Of a stretch of DNA of 64,000 bases, positions 8,980 to 18,057 are shown one piece after another. Both the position numbers and the translations under genes were made by a program. Within the stretch, counting starts at the first letter, position 1. The number at the start of each line of letters is the position of its first letter. The DNA comes from Pseudomonas putida (GTDB taxonomy: Bacteria > Pseudomonadota > Gammaproteobacteria > Pseudomonadales > Pseudomonadaceae). The notes below the pieces were generated by a model that saw only the letters and a list, made by a program, of their open reading frames with translations, had not been told where the DNA came from and ran no database searches. Where the stretch lies: NCBI GenBank assembly GCA_041879295.1, contig CP047152.1, positions 1,617,501 through 1,681,500 of the forward strand. Direction: 5' to 3'.

Positions 8980-10134
8980 GTGAGCAAACAGGTAATACCC
9001 TTCAACAAACCTTTTGTCGTTGGCAAGGAGTTGTTCTACATCGCCCAAGCGGTGATGAACGGCGGCATCGCTGGCGACGGGCAGTTCACCCAGATGTGCC
9101 AGCAATGGCTGGAGGACAACCTGGGCTGCCCAAAAGCGCTGCTAGCCCATTCATGCACTGCAGCGCTGGAGATGGCGGCGATCCTTGCCGATGTCGGGCC
9201 GGGGGATGAGGTCATCATGCCGTCATTCACGTTCGTCTCCACCGCCAACGCCTTCGTGCTGCGTGGTGCAGTGCCGGTGTTCGTGGATATTCGTCCGGAC
9301 AGCCTCAACCTTGATGAGCGTCTGGTCGAAGCCGCAATCACCGAGAAGACCAAGGCGGTCGTGGCCGTGCATTATGCGGGGCAGCCCTGTGACATGGATG
9401 CGCTGTTGCGTATCTGCAACCGTTACGGCCTGATGCTCATCGAGGACGCCGCCCAGGCAATTCTTGCCCGTGAGAAGACCAGGGCCCTGGGTACCATCGG
9501 CCACCTCGGCTGCCTGAGTTTCCATGAGACCAAGAACGTTATCAGTGGTGAGGGAGGGGCATTGCTGATCAATGACCCGAAACTGATCGAGCGCGCCGAG
9601 ATCATCTGGCAGAAGGGTACCAACCGTAAGGCGTTTGCCCGCGGTGAAGTCAGCAAGTACACCTGGGTCGATGTCGGGTCTTCGTTCCTGCCCAGCGAGC
9701 TGACGGCCGCTTTCCTGTATGCCCAGCTGGAGCAGGGCGAAAGCATCAACGCTCATCGGCGTGGCCTGTACGAGGCTTATTACAACCAGCTGCAGGCACT
9801 GGAAGCCGATGGGTACTTCCAACTGCCGCGCACGCCAGGGGGGCGGCCAGCCAACGCGCACATCTTCTACCTGCTGATGCGCAACAACCACAAACGTAGT
9901 GAGCTGATCCGGTTCCTGCGCGAGCGGGATATTCACGCGGTGTTTCATTATGTACCGCTGCACGATTCGCCTGCCGGCCTTCGTTATTCGCGCAGCGTCG
10001 GAGAACTGCCGGTGACCTGTGATGTAGCCCAGCGTCTGGTGCGCTTGCCGCTGTATTCCGACATGAGCGCTCGCCAAGTCGCCCAAGTATGTGCCGCAGT
10101 CGCCCAATTCTTTGCCGAGTCCCGCGCTGTTTGA
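8980..10134 (+). CDS. dTDP-4-amino-4,6-dideoxyhexose transaminase (RffA/WecE-like)
   Basis: This 384-residue DegT/DnrJ/EryC1/StrS aminotransferase is very similar in pattern to E. coli RffA/WecE: IPFNKPFVVG at the start, PGDEVIMPSFTFVSTANAFV, then VEDAAQ-like IEDAAQA (Asp156 faces the PLP nitrogen) and SFHETKN with Lys185 as the PLP Schiff-base lysine. The expected reaction is amination of dTDP-4-keto-6-deoxyglucose, with glutamate as donor. RffA gives the galacto product (Fuc4N), whereas VioA enzymes give viosamine; the sequence leans to RffA. The start is GTG, with CTGGAG 9 bases upstream. Cytoplasmic. It supplies the amino sugar for the glycan in this block. Confidence 0.85.
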   Translation: MSKQVIPFNKPFVVGKELFYIAQAVMNGGIAGDGQFTQMCQQWLEDNLGCPKALLAHSCTAALEMAAILADVGPGDEVIMPSFTFVSTANAFVLRGAVPVFVDIRPDSLNLDERLVEAAITEKTKAVVAVHYAGQPCDMDALLRICNRYGLMLIEDAAQAILAREKTRALGTIGHLGCLSFHETKNVISGEGGALLINDPKLIERAEIIWQKGTNRKAFARGEVSKYTWVDVGSSFLPSELTAAFLYAQLEQGESINAHRRGLYEAYYNQLQALEADGYFQLPRTPGGRPANAHIFYLLMRNNHKRSELIRFLRERDIHAVFHYVPLHDSPAGLRYSRSVGELPVTCDVAQRLVRLPLYSDMSARQVAQVCAAVAQFFAESRAV

Positions 10135-10178
10135 GGCCGGCTTGCCGTTGTATTTCCTGATTCTGGAGTTTCCAAGCG

Positions 10179-13100
10179 ATGCCCAATTCTGCCCGGGTTG
10201 ACGCCCAATCGCTCGACCAGGCGCTGATGCGCTTGCGCCTTATGTATGCCAAGCCGGAGCATCCGTATTACATACTGGCGCCGGACTACCGGGAAACCTC
10301 GTCGGGCGTCGCGTCCCTGCATTACCTCTGCCATGTGCTCAATCTGAACGGGCGCGAGGCATACATCTGCGGTGGCCAGGTGGTCAACCCGAACCTCAAG
10401 ACGCCGCTACTGGACCCTCGGACCCAGAAGCGGCACCAGGATGAAGGTAAGGTACCCATCGCTGTCTATCCGGAAGTGGTGGTTGGCAATCCGCTTGGCT
10501 GCGATGTTGTGGCGCGTTTCCTGCTGAACTTCGAGGGTTTCCTGACCGGCCAAAGCATGCAGGCAGCGGGCAGTGACCTGTTGTTCTATTCCGGCGCCCT
10601 GATCGCCGCGCGGCATGGCTACCCGGACGGCGACCTGTTGTGCCTGCCGACCATCGATGTCGAGCTGTTCAGCGCGCCGGCACCGGGTAGCGCGCGTGAG
10701 GGCAAGTACCTTTACCAGAACCGCCACCCTCTGGAGCAGATCGACTACTCACAGTTGCCTGGCGATATCCGCCTGCTTAGCATGGCCAACGCCCTGTCGT
10801 TACCTGAACTGGCGGTGTTGCTGCGCAAGGCCGAAGTGCTCTACACCCATGAGTGGTCGATGACCTGCGTGATCGCCGTTCTGTGCGGCTGCCCGGTGAT
10901 TTTCATTCCGGGGTACGGGATTGATCAGTCGTTTCTTGAAGCCAGCTTCATCGGCAGCCACGGCTTTGCGATGCTCGACCAGCCGCACGCGTTGGCGCGC
11001 GCCAGTGCCGGCCTCGAGGGTGCCCTGCAGCGCTACGTGGAAAAGACTGCACCGTTCTGGCAGCACCTTGAGGTGTTCATTGCCAAGACGCAGTTGGCGG
11101 CCCGTCGCGAGTCCGCCGGCAACCGTGCCGGCATGCTGAGATGGCTGCGCCAGCGGTACCCGTTGCCGCAACAGTTGCAATTGATGCAGGAGCGTCTGGC
11201 TGCACCCGGTGCGCCTTCGGTTGCCGTGCTGGTGCTGGATCATGGTGACCCCGCCGCCTTGGCGCGTACCCTGGGCAGCCTCGACGATGTGCTGTACCAA
11301 CGCATCCAGGTGTGTGTTCTGGGCGCGCAGGAACCCCGCCGGCCGAACGTACAGTGGCTCTCGGCTGACACCCGGGCGCCGCTACCCTCCATCCATAGCG
11401 CGCTCGAAAACAGCCCGTGCGAGTGGTGCATGGTAGTCGATGCAGGCGTGCAGTTTACCGCCAGCGGCCTGCTGGTGGTGGCGCTCGATCTGGCGCAGGC
11501 CCCGGAAACCTGCCTGGCGGTATTTGCCGATGAGGCCGTTCGTGGCGCCGGTGACACTGTCGAAGGGCGCCTGCGCCCGGACCTCAACCTGGATATGTTG
11601 CTCGCCCATCCAGCCGCCTTGTCGCGGCACTGGTTGTATGACACGCGTGCGCTGCTGCATCAGGGCGGGTTCGACCCGGCATCAGGGCGCGCATTCGAGC
11701 TGGCATACCAGTTGCGCCTGATTGCCGATCATGGCCTTGGGGTAGTAGGCCATGTCAGCGAGCCGCTGTTGATCGCCAACCTGGAACAGCCACTGACCTG
11801 CGATGACGAACGCTCGGTCATCCAGGCACACCTGCTGGAGCGTGGCTATCCGCACGCACAGGTCCGGCCGACCACGCAGGCGCCGAATCGCTATGAAATC
11901 GACTATGGGCACCAGCAGCCGACTTCGGTGAGCATCCTGATCTATATCGATGGCGACCTGTCGCGGTTGCAGCGCTGCGTGGAGCAGTTGCTAGCCTATA
12001 CCACGGCTATCGAGCATGAAGTGCTGCTGGTCGAGCCGGGCAATGACGACCAGCTGATGCTGCAGTGGCTGGAAATGCTGTGCCAGGTAGGCCAGGGACG
12101 GATCCATGTGCTGCGTTTCATGGCCGGACAGACACGCGCCGCCATGTGCAACGCCGCAGCGCAAGAAGCACAGGGCGAATTCCTGGTCTGGCTGGATGCA
12201 GTCGCCATGGTCAGTGACGGTGACTGGTTGCAGGCCTTGCTCAACCATGCGCAGCGTCCTGAGGTTGGAGCCGTGGGCGGCTTGATGTCGAGCGTCGACG
12301 GTGTGGTCCGGCAGGCTGGCCTGGTGCTCGGTCAGGGCGGAAGCGTGGGCCCGGCCTACACCGGGCGGGCGATTGGCGAGGAGGGTGAGCTGGCGGCGCT
12401 GATGATCGAGCGCAACGGCGTAGCAGTGGGTGATCATTGCCTGATGGTTCGGCGCGCAACCTTCCTCGACCTGGGTGGCTTCACTGTCGATCCGTTGCTG
12501 GAACCGTGGGTTGCAGTCGATCTGTGCCTGCGTTTGCAGCAGGCCGGCTACCTCAATGTCTGGACGCCACGCGCCAGGCTGCAGCTGGAAGCGGCAGCAG
12601 CCGCTGTGGTAAGCGCTGAACAGGAGGAGGCACTCTACGCTCGCTGGTTGCCGCAACTGGCCAGTGATCCCTCCTACAATACCAACCTGTCGCTCCTGGC
12701 CGGCCATAGTTATGCGCGACAGGATAATGGCCTGTGCTGGCGGCCGCTGCATGGTATCGTCCCGACGGTGCTGGCTTTTGCGGCGGACCAGCAAGCGGCC
12801 GGCCAGGCACGTGTGATACAGCCGCTCATGGCGTTGCGAAATACCGGCGCAATCGATGGCTCGGTGACCACTGGGGTGCTCACCCTGGTCGACATTCAGC
12901 GTTACGCGCCCTCGACCATCGTCCTGCAGCGCCCGCTGGCAGACGCTGGCCTGCTGACTTTGCGTCGTCTGCGCGCGTTCTCCGAGGCCTTCAAGGTGTA
13001 TGACCTGGACGGCTATGTCGCAGAAATGGGGCTTGCTGCGGGCATGGGGGGCGAAGAGTTGCTGCAGCGCCTGAATTACGGCCTGATGCAGGCAGACAGG

Positions 13101-13721
13101 GTGGTCGTGGCCAGCCCGACGTTGGCAGAGATGCTGCTAGGGCAACATGACGACGTTCGCCTGCTCGAGAGTGCATTACCTGCCACCTGGGGGCAGCTGC
13201 AAGGCTTGCGTGGTGCGGCGACCAGGCCGCGTCTGGGCTGGATTGGCAACAAGGATGCGGGCCTGTTGGCCGAGGTCGTACCAGCCATGGCCCAGGAGGT
13301 CGACTGGGTGGTCCTGGGTGATTGCCCGCAGGCTTTGAGGCCGTATGTCAGCGAGCAGCATCCACCGGTCCCGTTCGAGCGCTTGGGCATTACGCTCGCC
13401 GCGCTGAATCTGGATTTGGCGCTGGTGCCCATGGCCGATACCCTGGGTAATGCGTGCTCGGCCGATCTGCGGGTGCTGCAGCACGCCGCTTGTGCTCATC
13501 CCGTCATCTGCAGTCGTGTGGCCGGTTTCGCTGGTGCAGGTAGCTTGCCGTTGTCGAAAGTAGATAACCAGCCGGCTGACTGGCTGCGCGCCATTCGTCT
13601 GCACCTGGAAGATCGTGACGCCTCGGCTGCGCTGGGTGATGCGCTGCAGAATGCCGTTCGCTCGAACTGGCTGCTCGAGGGGGAGCGCCTGGAAGCCTGG
13701 CGCCAGGCCTGGCTCGCCTGA
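10179..13721 (+). CDS. Giant four-part glycosyltransferase (Fgt-like) with degenerate C-terminal GT-B domain
   Basis: This 1180-residue protein lies just upstream of the ketoacyl synthase and fliC, where Pseudomonas flagellin glycosyltransferases sit. Residues ~25-300 form a GT-B-like half (ILAPDYRETSSGVASLHYL). GT2-like segments start near 349 (VAVLVLDHGDP) and 583 (VSILIYIDGD). Residues ~870-1175 are homologous to the C-terminal domain of the transferase at 2-2530. In that domain the conserved RLLEYGACG of the first enzyme reads RVLQHAACA (near 1100), losing the expected catalytic glutamate, and EIDDY reads DLDGY. The last domain may therefore bind rather than catalyse. CTGGAG precedes the ATG. 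No membrane segments were seen, so it should act in the cytoplasm on unexported or chaperoned flagellin. Confidence 0.82.
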   Translation: MPNSARVDAQSLDQALMRLRLMYAKPEHPYYILAPDYRETSSGVASLHYLCHVLNLNGREAYICGGQVVNPNLKTPLLDPRTQKRHQDEGKVPIAVYPEVVVGNPLGCDVVARFLLNFEGFLTGQSMQAAGSDLLFYSGALIAARHGYPDGDLLCLPTIDVELFSAPAPGSAREGKYLYQNRHPLEQIDYSQLPGDIRLLSMANALSLPELAVLLRKAEVLYTHEWSMTCVIAVLCGCPVIFIPGYGIDQSFLEASFIGSHGFAMLDQPHALARASAGLEGALQRYVEKTAPFWQHLEVFIAKTQLAARRESAGNRAGMLRWLRQRYPLPQQLQLMQERLAAPGAPSVAVLVLDHGDPAALARTLGSLDDVLYQRIQVCVLGAQEPRRPNVQWLSADTRAPLPSIHSALENSPCEWCMVVDAGVQFTASGLLVVALDLAQAPETCLAVFADEAVRGAGDTVEGRLRPDLNLDMLLAHPAALSRHWLYDTRALLHQGGFDPASGRAFELAYQLRLIADHGLGVVGHVSEPLLIANLEQPLTCDDERSVIQAHLLERGYPHAQVRPTTQAPNRYEIDYGHQQPTSVSILIYIDGDLSRLQRCVEQLLAYTTAIEHEVLLVEPGNDDQLMLQWLEMLCQVGQGRIHVLRFMAGQTRAAMCNAAAQEAQGEFLVWLDAVAMVSDGDWLQALLNHAQRPEVGAVGGLMSSVDGVVRQAGLVLGQGGSVGPAYTGRAIGEEGELAALMIERNGVAVGDHCLMVRRATFLDLGGFTVDPLLEPWVAVDLCLRLQQAGYLNVWTPRARLQLEAAAAAVVSAEQEEALYARWLPQLASDPSYNTNLSLLAGHSYARQDNGLCWRPLHGIVPTVLAFAADQQAAGQARVIQPLMALRNTGAIDGSVTTGVLTLVDIQRYAPSTIVLQRPLADAGLLTLRRLRAFSEAFKVYDLDGYVAEMGLAAGMGGEELLQRLNYGLMQADRVVVASPTLAEMLLGQHDDVRLLESALPATWGQLQGLRGAATRPRLGWIGNKDAGLLAEVVPAMAQEVDWVVLGDCPQALRPYVSEQHPPVPFERLGITLAALNLDLALVPMADTLGNACSADLRVLQHAACAHPVICSRVAGFAGAGSLPLSKVDNQPADWLRAIRLHLEDRDASAALGDALQNAVRSNWLLEGERLEAWRQAWLA

Positions 13722-13968
13722 GGTGCTGAGGTAAGGCCGGGAGCCCGCGCAATGTGGGTACCCGGCCGTGCTCGCGGGTCGCGGCTGCGCGCGAAGGCAT
13801 TGATCTTGTCGAGCAATTGCCTGATCGTATACATAACCGTGACTTGGCAGTCGAAACGTGCATCTCTAAGCTATCGAGTCTGCGGGCAATCACGTCGTCT
13901 CGTCACGCGAGATCCTGACCCTGGCGCACAAGCCCGCGAATTTTCGCCATATCTATCGGGAAGCCACA

Positions 13969-14904
13969 ATGATTGGCATCAAAAGCATCGCCAGTTTCGT
14001 ACCTGTCGAAGGTGTCGACAATTACGCACAGGGCGCAAAATTTGGCAAAGATCAGGATTTTATCTTTGGCAAGATCGGTTCGACTTTCTTGCCGCGCAAG
14101 GGAACCACTCAGGAAACCTCTGATCTTTGCGTGGAAGCAGCGAAAAACTTGTTTGCTGCTAATCCTGAGCTCGATCCTGCATCCATTGATGCCGTGATAG
14201 TCGTCACCCAGAACGGTGACGGCGAAGGCTTGCCGCACACTGCTGCCATCGTTCAGCAAAAGCTCGGCCTGAGCACCCAGGTTGCAGCGTTTGATATCTC
14301 GCTGGGTTGCTCCGGCTACGTTTACGGTCTTTATGCCATGAAAGGCTTCATGGAGGCGACCGGGTTGAAAAACGGCCTGCTGATCACCGCCGACCCGTAT
14401 TCGAAGATCGTCGACCCCGAAGATCGCAACACCACCATGCTGTTCGGCGATGCCGCCACCGCGACCTGGATGGGCGAGGATGCGGTCTGGCAGCTCGGCA
14501 AATCGCTGTTCGGCAGCGACGGTGCAGGTGCCGAGCACCTGCGCACGACCGACGGCAAGTTCTTCATGAATGGCCGTCAGGTCTACAACTTCGCCTTGGT
14601 CAAGGTGCCTGCGCACCTGCAACAATTGCTTGAGGCCAGCCAGCTGCGTGCCGAGGATATCGACCTGTACTGCCTGCATCAGGGCAGCGCGGCGATCGTC
14701 GATGCCGTGTCCGCGCGTTTTGACGAGGGCGCGCACAAGCAGAAATTCGTCAAGGACATGGTCGAGACCGGTAATACCGTGTCGTCGAGCATTCCGTTGC
14801 TGCTGGAAAAGCATGTGCTCAACTCGCAGCACCAACGCGTTGCACTCAGTGGCTTCGGCGTCGGCCTGTCCTGGGGCTCGGCGATCATCGAGCGCAACGG
14901 CTGA
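13969..14904 (+). CDS. FabH-like 3-oxoacyl-ACP synthase III of the flagellin glycan cluster
   Basis: This 311-residue thiolase-fold protein has the KAS III triad: Cys114 (SLGCSGYVYG), His237 (YCLHQGS) and Asn269 (ETGNTVSSS). It condenses acyl-CoA with malonyl-ACP. P. syringae carries a KAS III-like gene between its flagellin glycosyltransferase and fliC, and its flagellin viosamine bears a 3-hydroxybutanoyl amide; by analogy this enzyme would supply a C4 acyl group for the amino sugar. No ACP gene is visible in the window. A 247-base gap separates it from the upstream transferase and shows no promoter I can defend. A strong terminator follows the stop. Confidence 0.83.
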   Translation: MIGIKSIASFVPVEGVDNYAQGAKFGKDQDFIFGKIGSTFLPRKGTTQETSDLCVEAAKNLFAANPELDPASIDAVIVVTQNGDGEGLPHTAAIVQQKLGLSTQVAAFDISLGCSGYVYGLYAMKGFMEATGLKNGLLITADPYSKIVDPEDRNTTMLFGDAATATWMGEDAVWQLGKSLFGSDGAGAEHLRTTDGKFFMNGRQVYNFALVKVPAHLQQLLEASQLRAEDIDLYCLHQGSAAIVDAVSARFDEGAHKQKFVKDMVETGNTVSSSIPLLLEKHVLNSQHQRVALSGFGVGLSWGSAIIERNG

Positions 14905-14921
14905 CTGAGCGCCGGCTGAGC

Positions 14922-14960
14922 AAAGAAGCGCAGCCCGTCCCCGGGCTGCGCTTCTTTCAT
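14922..14960 (+). terminator. Strong terminator between ketoacyl synthase and fliC
   Basis: A perfect 16-bp stem pairs 14922-14937 with 14942-14957, with a TCCC loop; the right arm ends in CTTCTTT. It isolates fliC from the glycan genes. Confidence 0.9.
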
Positions 14961-15040
14961 TTTTGGTGATGCTTTTCTGGCGTCAAACCCTTGATTTCAT
15001 TGAGGTGGCCGGATGCCAGCAAAAAAAGTGAGAAATCACC

Positions 15041-15068
15041 CTAAAGCAAACTGCCCTGACGACGATAA
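15041..15068 (+). promoter_or_regulatory. FliA (sigma-28) promoter of fliC
   Basis: The -35 TAAA (15042-15045) and the -10 GACGATAA (15061-15068) are separated by exactly 15 bases, one mismatch from the FliA consensus TAAA-N15-GCCGATAA. The fliC start is 82 bases downstream. Confidence 0.92.
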
Positions 15069-15150
15069 ATAGTACGAAGGTTCTCTGTGCCACACCCGGC
15101 GAATTGCCAAGGCCGGAAGCCGTAGTACCCAATCCAACGAGGAATTCGTC

Positions 15151-15999
15151 ATGGCTTTGACTGTTAACACCAACACCACCTCTCTGGGCGTTCAGAAGAA
15201 CCTGAACCGTGCTTCCGATGCGCTGAGCACCTCGATGACCCGTCTGTCCTCCGGCCTGAAAATCAACAGCGCCAAAGACGACGCCGCCGGCCTGCAGATC
15301 GCTACCCGCATGACCTCGCAGATCCGTGGTCAGACCATGGCTATCAAAAACGCCAACGACGGTATCTCCATCGCCCAGACCGCTGAAGGCGCGATGCAAG
15401 AGCAGACCAACATCCTGCAGCGTATGCGTGAACTGGCCGTTCAGTCCCGAAACGACTCGAACAGCACCAACGACCGCGTCGCTCTGGACAAAGAATTCCA
15501 GTCGATGGCTTCGGAACTGACCCGTATTGCCAACAGCACCCAGCTGAACGGCAAAAACCTGCTGGACGGTTCGGCTTCGGTCATGACCTTCCAGGTTGGC
15601 TCCAACACCGGTTCCGCCAACCAGATCACCATCGACCTGAGCGCCAAGTTCACCGCTTCGGACCTGGGCGTTACTTCCTCGATCAACATCCAGGGTTCCG
15701 ACACCACCACCGCCGAAGCCAACTTCAGCGCTGCTGTTTCGGCCATCGACGCCGCTCTGCAAACCATCAACAGCAACCGTGCTGACTTGGGTGCCGCGCA
15801 GAACCGTCTGACCAGCACCATTAACAACCTGCAAAACATCAACGAAAACGCCGAAGCTGCTCGTGGTCGTGTACAGGATACCGACTTCGCTGCTGAAACT
15901 GCCCAGCTGACCAAGCAGCAGACTCTGCAGCAAGCTTCCACCTCGGTTCTGGCCCAGGCCAACCAGCTGCCATCGGCAGTACTGAAGCTGCTGGGCTAA
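15151..15999 (+). CDS. fliC: Flagellin
   Basis: This 282-residue flagellin has classic conserved ends: ALTVNTNTTSLGVQKNLNRA at the N-terminus, with SGLKINSAKDDAAGLQIA, and ADTDFAAETAQL-like QDTDFAAETAQLTKQQTLQQ before the C-terminal ALKLLG-type end. These form the D0/D1 filament core. The middle (about residues 150-200) is very short, so the surface D2/D3 domains of long flagellins such as KT2440's are essentially absent. Serines and threonines in that short middle are the likely glycan sites for the upstream enzymes. GAGGAA lies 8 bases before the ATG. The gene is monocistronic: FliA promoter upstream, hairpin terminator downstream. Confidence 0.97.
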   Translation: MALTVNTNTTSLGVQKNLNRASDALSTSMTRLSSGLKINSAKDDAAGLQIATRMTSQIRGQTMAIKNANDGISIAQTAEGAMQEQTNILQRMRELAVQSRNDSNSTNDRVALDKEFQSMASELTRIANSTQLNGKNLLDGSASVMTFQVGSNTGSANQITIDLSAKFTASDLGVTSSINIQGSDTTTAEANFSAAVSAIDAALQTINSNRADLGAAQNRLTSTINNLQNINENAEAARGRVQDTDFAAETAQLTKQQTLQQASTSVLAQANQLPSAVLKLLG

Positions 16000-16013
16000 T
16001 CTGCCTGGTTGCT

Positions 16014-16050
16014 GGCGGGGAAGTGCTGGTAAGGCACTTCCCCGCCTTTT
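16014..16050 (+). terminator. fliC terminator
   Basis: The 13-base arms at 16014-16026 (ggcggggaagtgc) and 16034-16046 pair perfectly, followed by TTTT. The flaG start codon lies 19 bases later, so flaG must rely on read-through or a very compact promoter. Confidence 0.9.
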
Positions 16051-16068
16051 CATTGCGAGGTGGTGGGC

Positions 16069-16428
16069 ATGGACATGAGCGTCAAGCTGAACCTGTCTTA
16101 TCCGGCCGCACGTCCGGCCGAGCAGGTTGCCGAAAAACCGGTAGCCCGGTCGACGGAAAACGTAAAGCCCGAAGACGACAGGAAAGACCCAAAGGCGGAG
16201 CACGATGCCGACAAGGTCAAACATGCCGTTTCGGAGATCGAAAAGTTCCTGAAGGCATCGCAGCGCAATCTGGAATTTTCCACGGATGAAGAATCCGGCA
16301 AGATCGTGGTCAAGGTCATCGCTACCGACAGTGGTGAACTGATTCGCCAGTTGCCCTCGGAAGAGGCCCTGCGGATCGCTCACAGCCTGAGCGATGTCAA
16401 AAGTGTTCTGTTCGACGCCAAGGTATGA
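16069..16428 (+). CDS. flaG: FlaG flagellar protein
   Basis: This 119-residue protein has a charged, lysine-rich N-terminal half and a C-terminal core of FlaG type (SEIEKFLKASQRNLEFS, then ESGKIVVKVIATDSGELIRQ and LPSEEALRIAHSL). FlaG affects filament length in polar flagellates; its mechanism is not settled. I chose the ATG at 16069 because GAGG (16057-16060) sits 8 bases before it; a GTG at 16060 and an ATG at 16075 are in the same frame. It lies between fliC and fliD, its usual place in Pseudomonas. Confidence 0.9.
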   Translation: MDMSVKLNLSYPAARPAEQVAEKPVARSTENVKPEDDRKDPKAEHDADKVKHAVSEIEKFLKASQRNLEFSTDEESGKIVVKVIATDSGELIRQLPSEEALRIAHSLSDVKSVLFDAKV

Positions 16429-16507
16429 TCGGCGGCGAACACCAAATGAAGTGATGCATGTCGGTCCCGCAGGAGCGGGCTGACGCGTTGATGAGAGGGA
16501 CTACAGC

Positions 16508-17923
16508 ATGGCAAGCCCGATTACTTCCAGTACAGGCCTGGGTTCTGGTCTCAACATTACCGAGATCGTGACCGCGTTGGTTAAAGCCGATACATCCGCC
16601 AAGCAGGCGCAGATCACTCGGCAAACCAGCAATAACACTGCGATGATTTCGGGTATTGGCTCGCTGCGCAGTGCCCTCACGGCATTCCAGGATGCCATGA
16701 AGGCGCTCAACGACAAGGATGCGCCGTCTTTCAACGCCTATGCAGCGACCTCGGCCAACGAGTCGGTGGTCAAGATCAAGTCGAGCAACTCAGCGGTAGC
16801 GGGTAGCTATGACATCGTGGTGGACAAGCTGGCCACCGGCTCGAAAGTGGCCAGTCAGCAGTTCAGTGGTGGTGCTACCAGCCCGATCACTGCTGGCCAG
16901 CTTACCATCAGCCAGAATGGCAAGACCTACAACCTGGATGTGCCCAGCGGCGCGACGCTGCAAAGTGTGCGCGACCAGATCAACAAGGAAATGAGTGCCA
17001 ACGGCATTTCCGCCAACATCATCAACGAGGAAGGCGGCTCGCGCCTGGTGCTCGGCTCTACGACCACAGGGGCGGGGACTGACCTCTCCCTGAGCGGTAT
17101 TGCCGAGCTGGCAATCGATGGCACCACGCAGATGTCCGGTACCGGTGCAGGCTTCATCACTGCCAAGGCTCAGGACGCCGAATTGACCATCGACGGCTTG
17201 AAGGTCAAGAGTGCCTCCAATACGCTCGATAGCGCCATCAGTGGCATGACCCTGGAGTTGACCGGGGTCAGCCCGAGGGCCAGCGGCGCTCCTGGTACGC
17301 CGACGGCGGTCACCGTTGCGGCGGACAACGATGGCCTGAAGAAGTCGGTCCAGAGCTTCGTCGATGCCTACAATACGCTGCAGAAGGCGATCACGTCGCT
17401 GACGTCGACCAGTCGTGACAGCGATGACAAGCTGGTGCTCGGCCCGCTCACCAACGACCCGACCACCCGCTCTCTGCTGGGTGATATTCGCAAGGTGCTG
17501 AGTGAGGTGGGGGCCGGCGACCAGCTGACCACGCTGAGCCAGTTGGGTATCAACACCCAGAAAGATGGCACGCTCGAATTCAACAGCAGCAAGTTCAGCT
17601 CAGCGATGAATGACAAGAAGCTTGGCCCGGAGGTGCAGGAGCTGTTCACCGGCACCGACGGCATCTTCGAGCGCATGAACAATGCCATCGATCCTTACAA
17701 CAAGACCGATGGCAGCCTTGCCACGCGCAAGTCCAACCTCGACAAGGCGGTCTCGGAACTGGCCAACCAGCAGGCCGCGCTTGATCGCCGCACCGAGTCC
17801 CTGACCGAATCGCTGACCAAGAAGTACGTGGCCCTTGACGCCGCCCTGGGCAAGATGAAAGCCCAGGCCGACCAGATTACCTCGATCTTCGAAGCGATCA
17901 ACGCCCAGGCCAAGAAATCCTGA
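16508..17923 (+). CDS. fliD: Flagellar hook-associated protein 2 (filament cap)
   Basis: FliD forms the cap that guides flagellin folding at the filament tip and is exported by the flagellar type III system. The 471-residue protein has the N-terminal GLGSGLNITEIVTALVKAD motif and heptad-rich helices at both ends, including a long C-terminal coiled-coil region (LDKAVSELANQQAALDRRTE). The middle folds into the variable D2/D3 domains. It follows flaG by 79 bases and ends in its own terminator at 17939, separating it from fliS. Confidence 0.96.
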   Translation: MASPITSSTGLGSGLNITEIVTALVKADTSAKQAQITRQTSNNTAMISGIGSLRSALTAFQDAMKALNDKDAPSFNAYAATSANESVVKIKSSNSAVAGSYDIVVDKLATGSKVASQQFSGGATSPITAGQLTISQNGKTYNLDVPSGATLQSVRDQINKEMSANGISANIINEEGGSRLVLGSTTTGAGTDLSLSGIAELAIDGTTQMSGTGAGFITAKAQDAELTIDGLKVKSASNTLDSAISGMTLELTGVSPRASGAPGTPTAVTVAADNDGLKKSVQSFVDAYNTLQKAITSLTSTSRDSDDKLVLGPLTNDPTTRSLLGDIRKVLSEVGAGDQLTTLSQLGINTQKDGTLEFNSSKFSSAMNDKKLGPEVQELFTGTDGIFERMNNAIDPYNKTDGSLATRKSNLDKAVSELANQQAALDRRTESLTESLTKKYVALDAALGKMKAQADQITSIFEAINAQAKKS

Positions 17924-17938
17924 TCGGCTGAACATGCC

Positions 17939-17983
17939 AAAAGCCCGGCGGCGTCCGCGAGATGCCCCGGGCTTTTTGTTTTT
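17939..17983 (+). terminator. fliD terminator
   Basis: The arms aaaagcccgg (17939-17948) and ccgggctttt (17967-17976) pair and are followed by a T-rich run to 17983. Confidence 0.85.
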
Positions 17984-17987
17984 CCCC

Positions 17988-18014
17988 TAAAGTTTTTTGA
18001 CGTACAGGCGATAC
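17988..18014 (+). promoter_or_regulatory. Predicted FliA promoter of fliS-fliT
   Basis: TAAA (17988-17991), exactly 15 bases, then GGCGATAC (18007-18014), which matches six of eight consensus -10 bases. It resembles the fliC site (CTAAAG) and lies 44 bases before the fliS ATG, directly after the fliD terminator. Confidence 0.65.
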
Positions 18015-18057
18015 AGCAGGTACAAGCAAATTTTTACCGCAGCAACGAGGCAGATCC

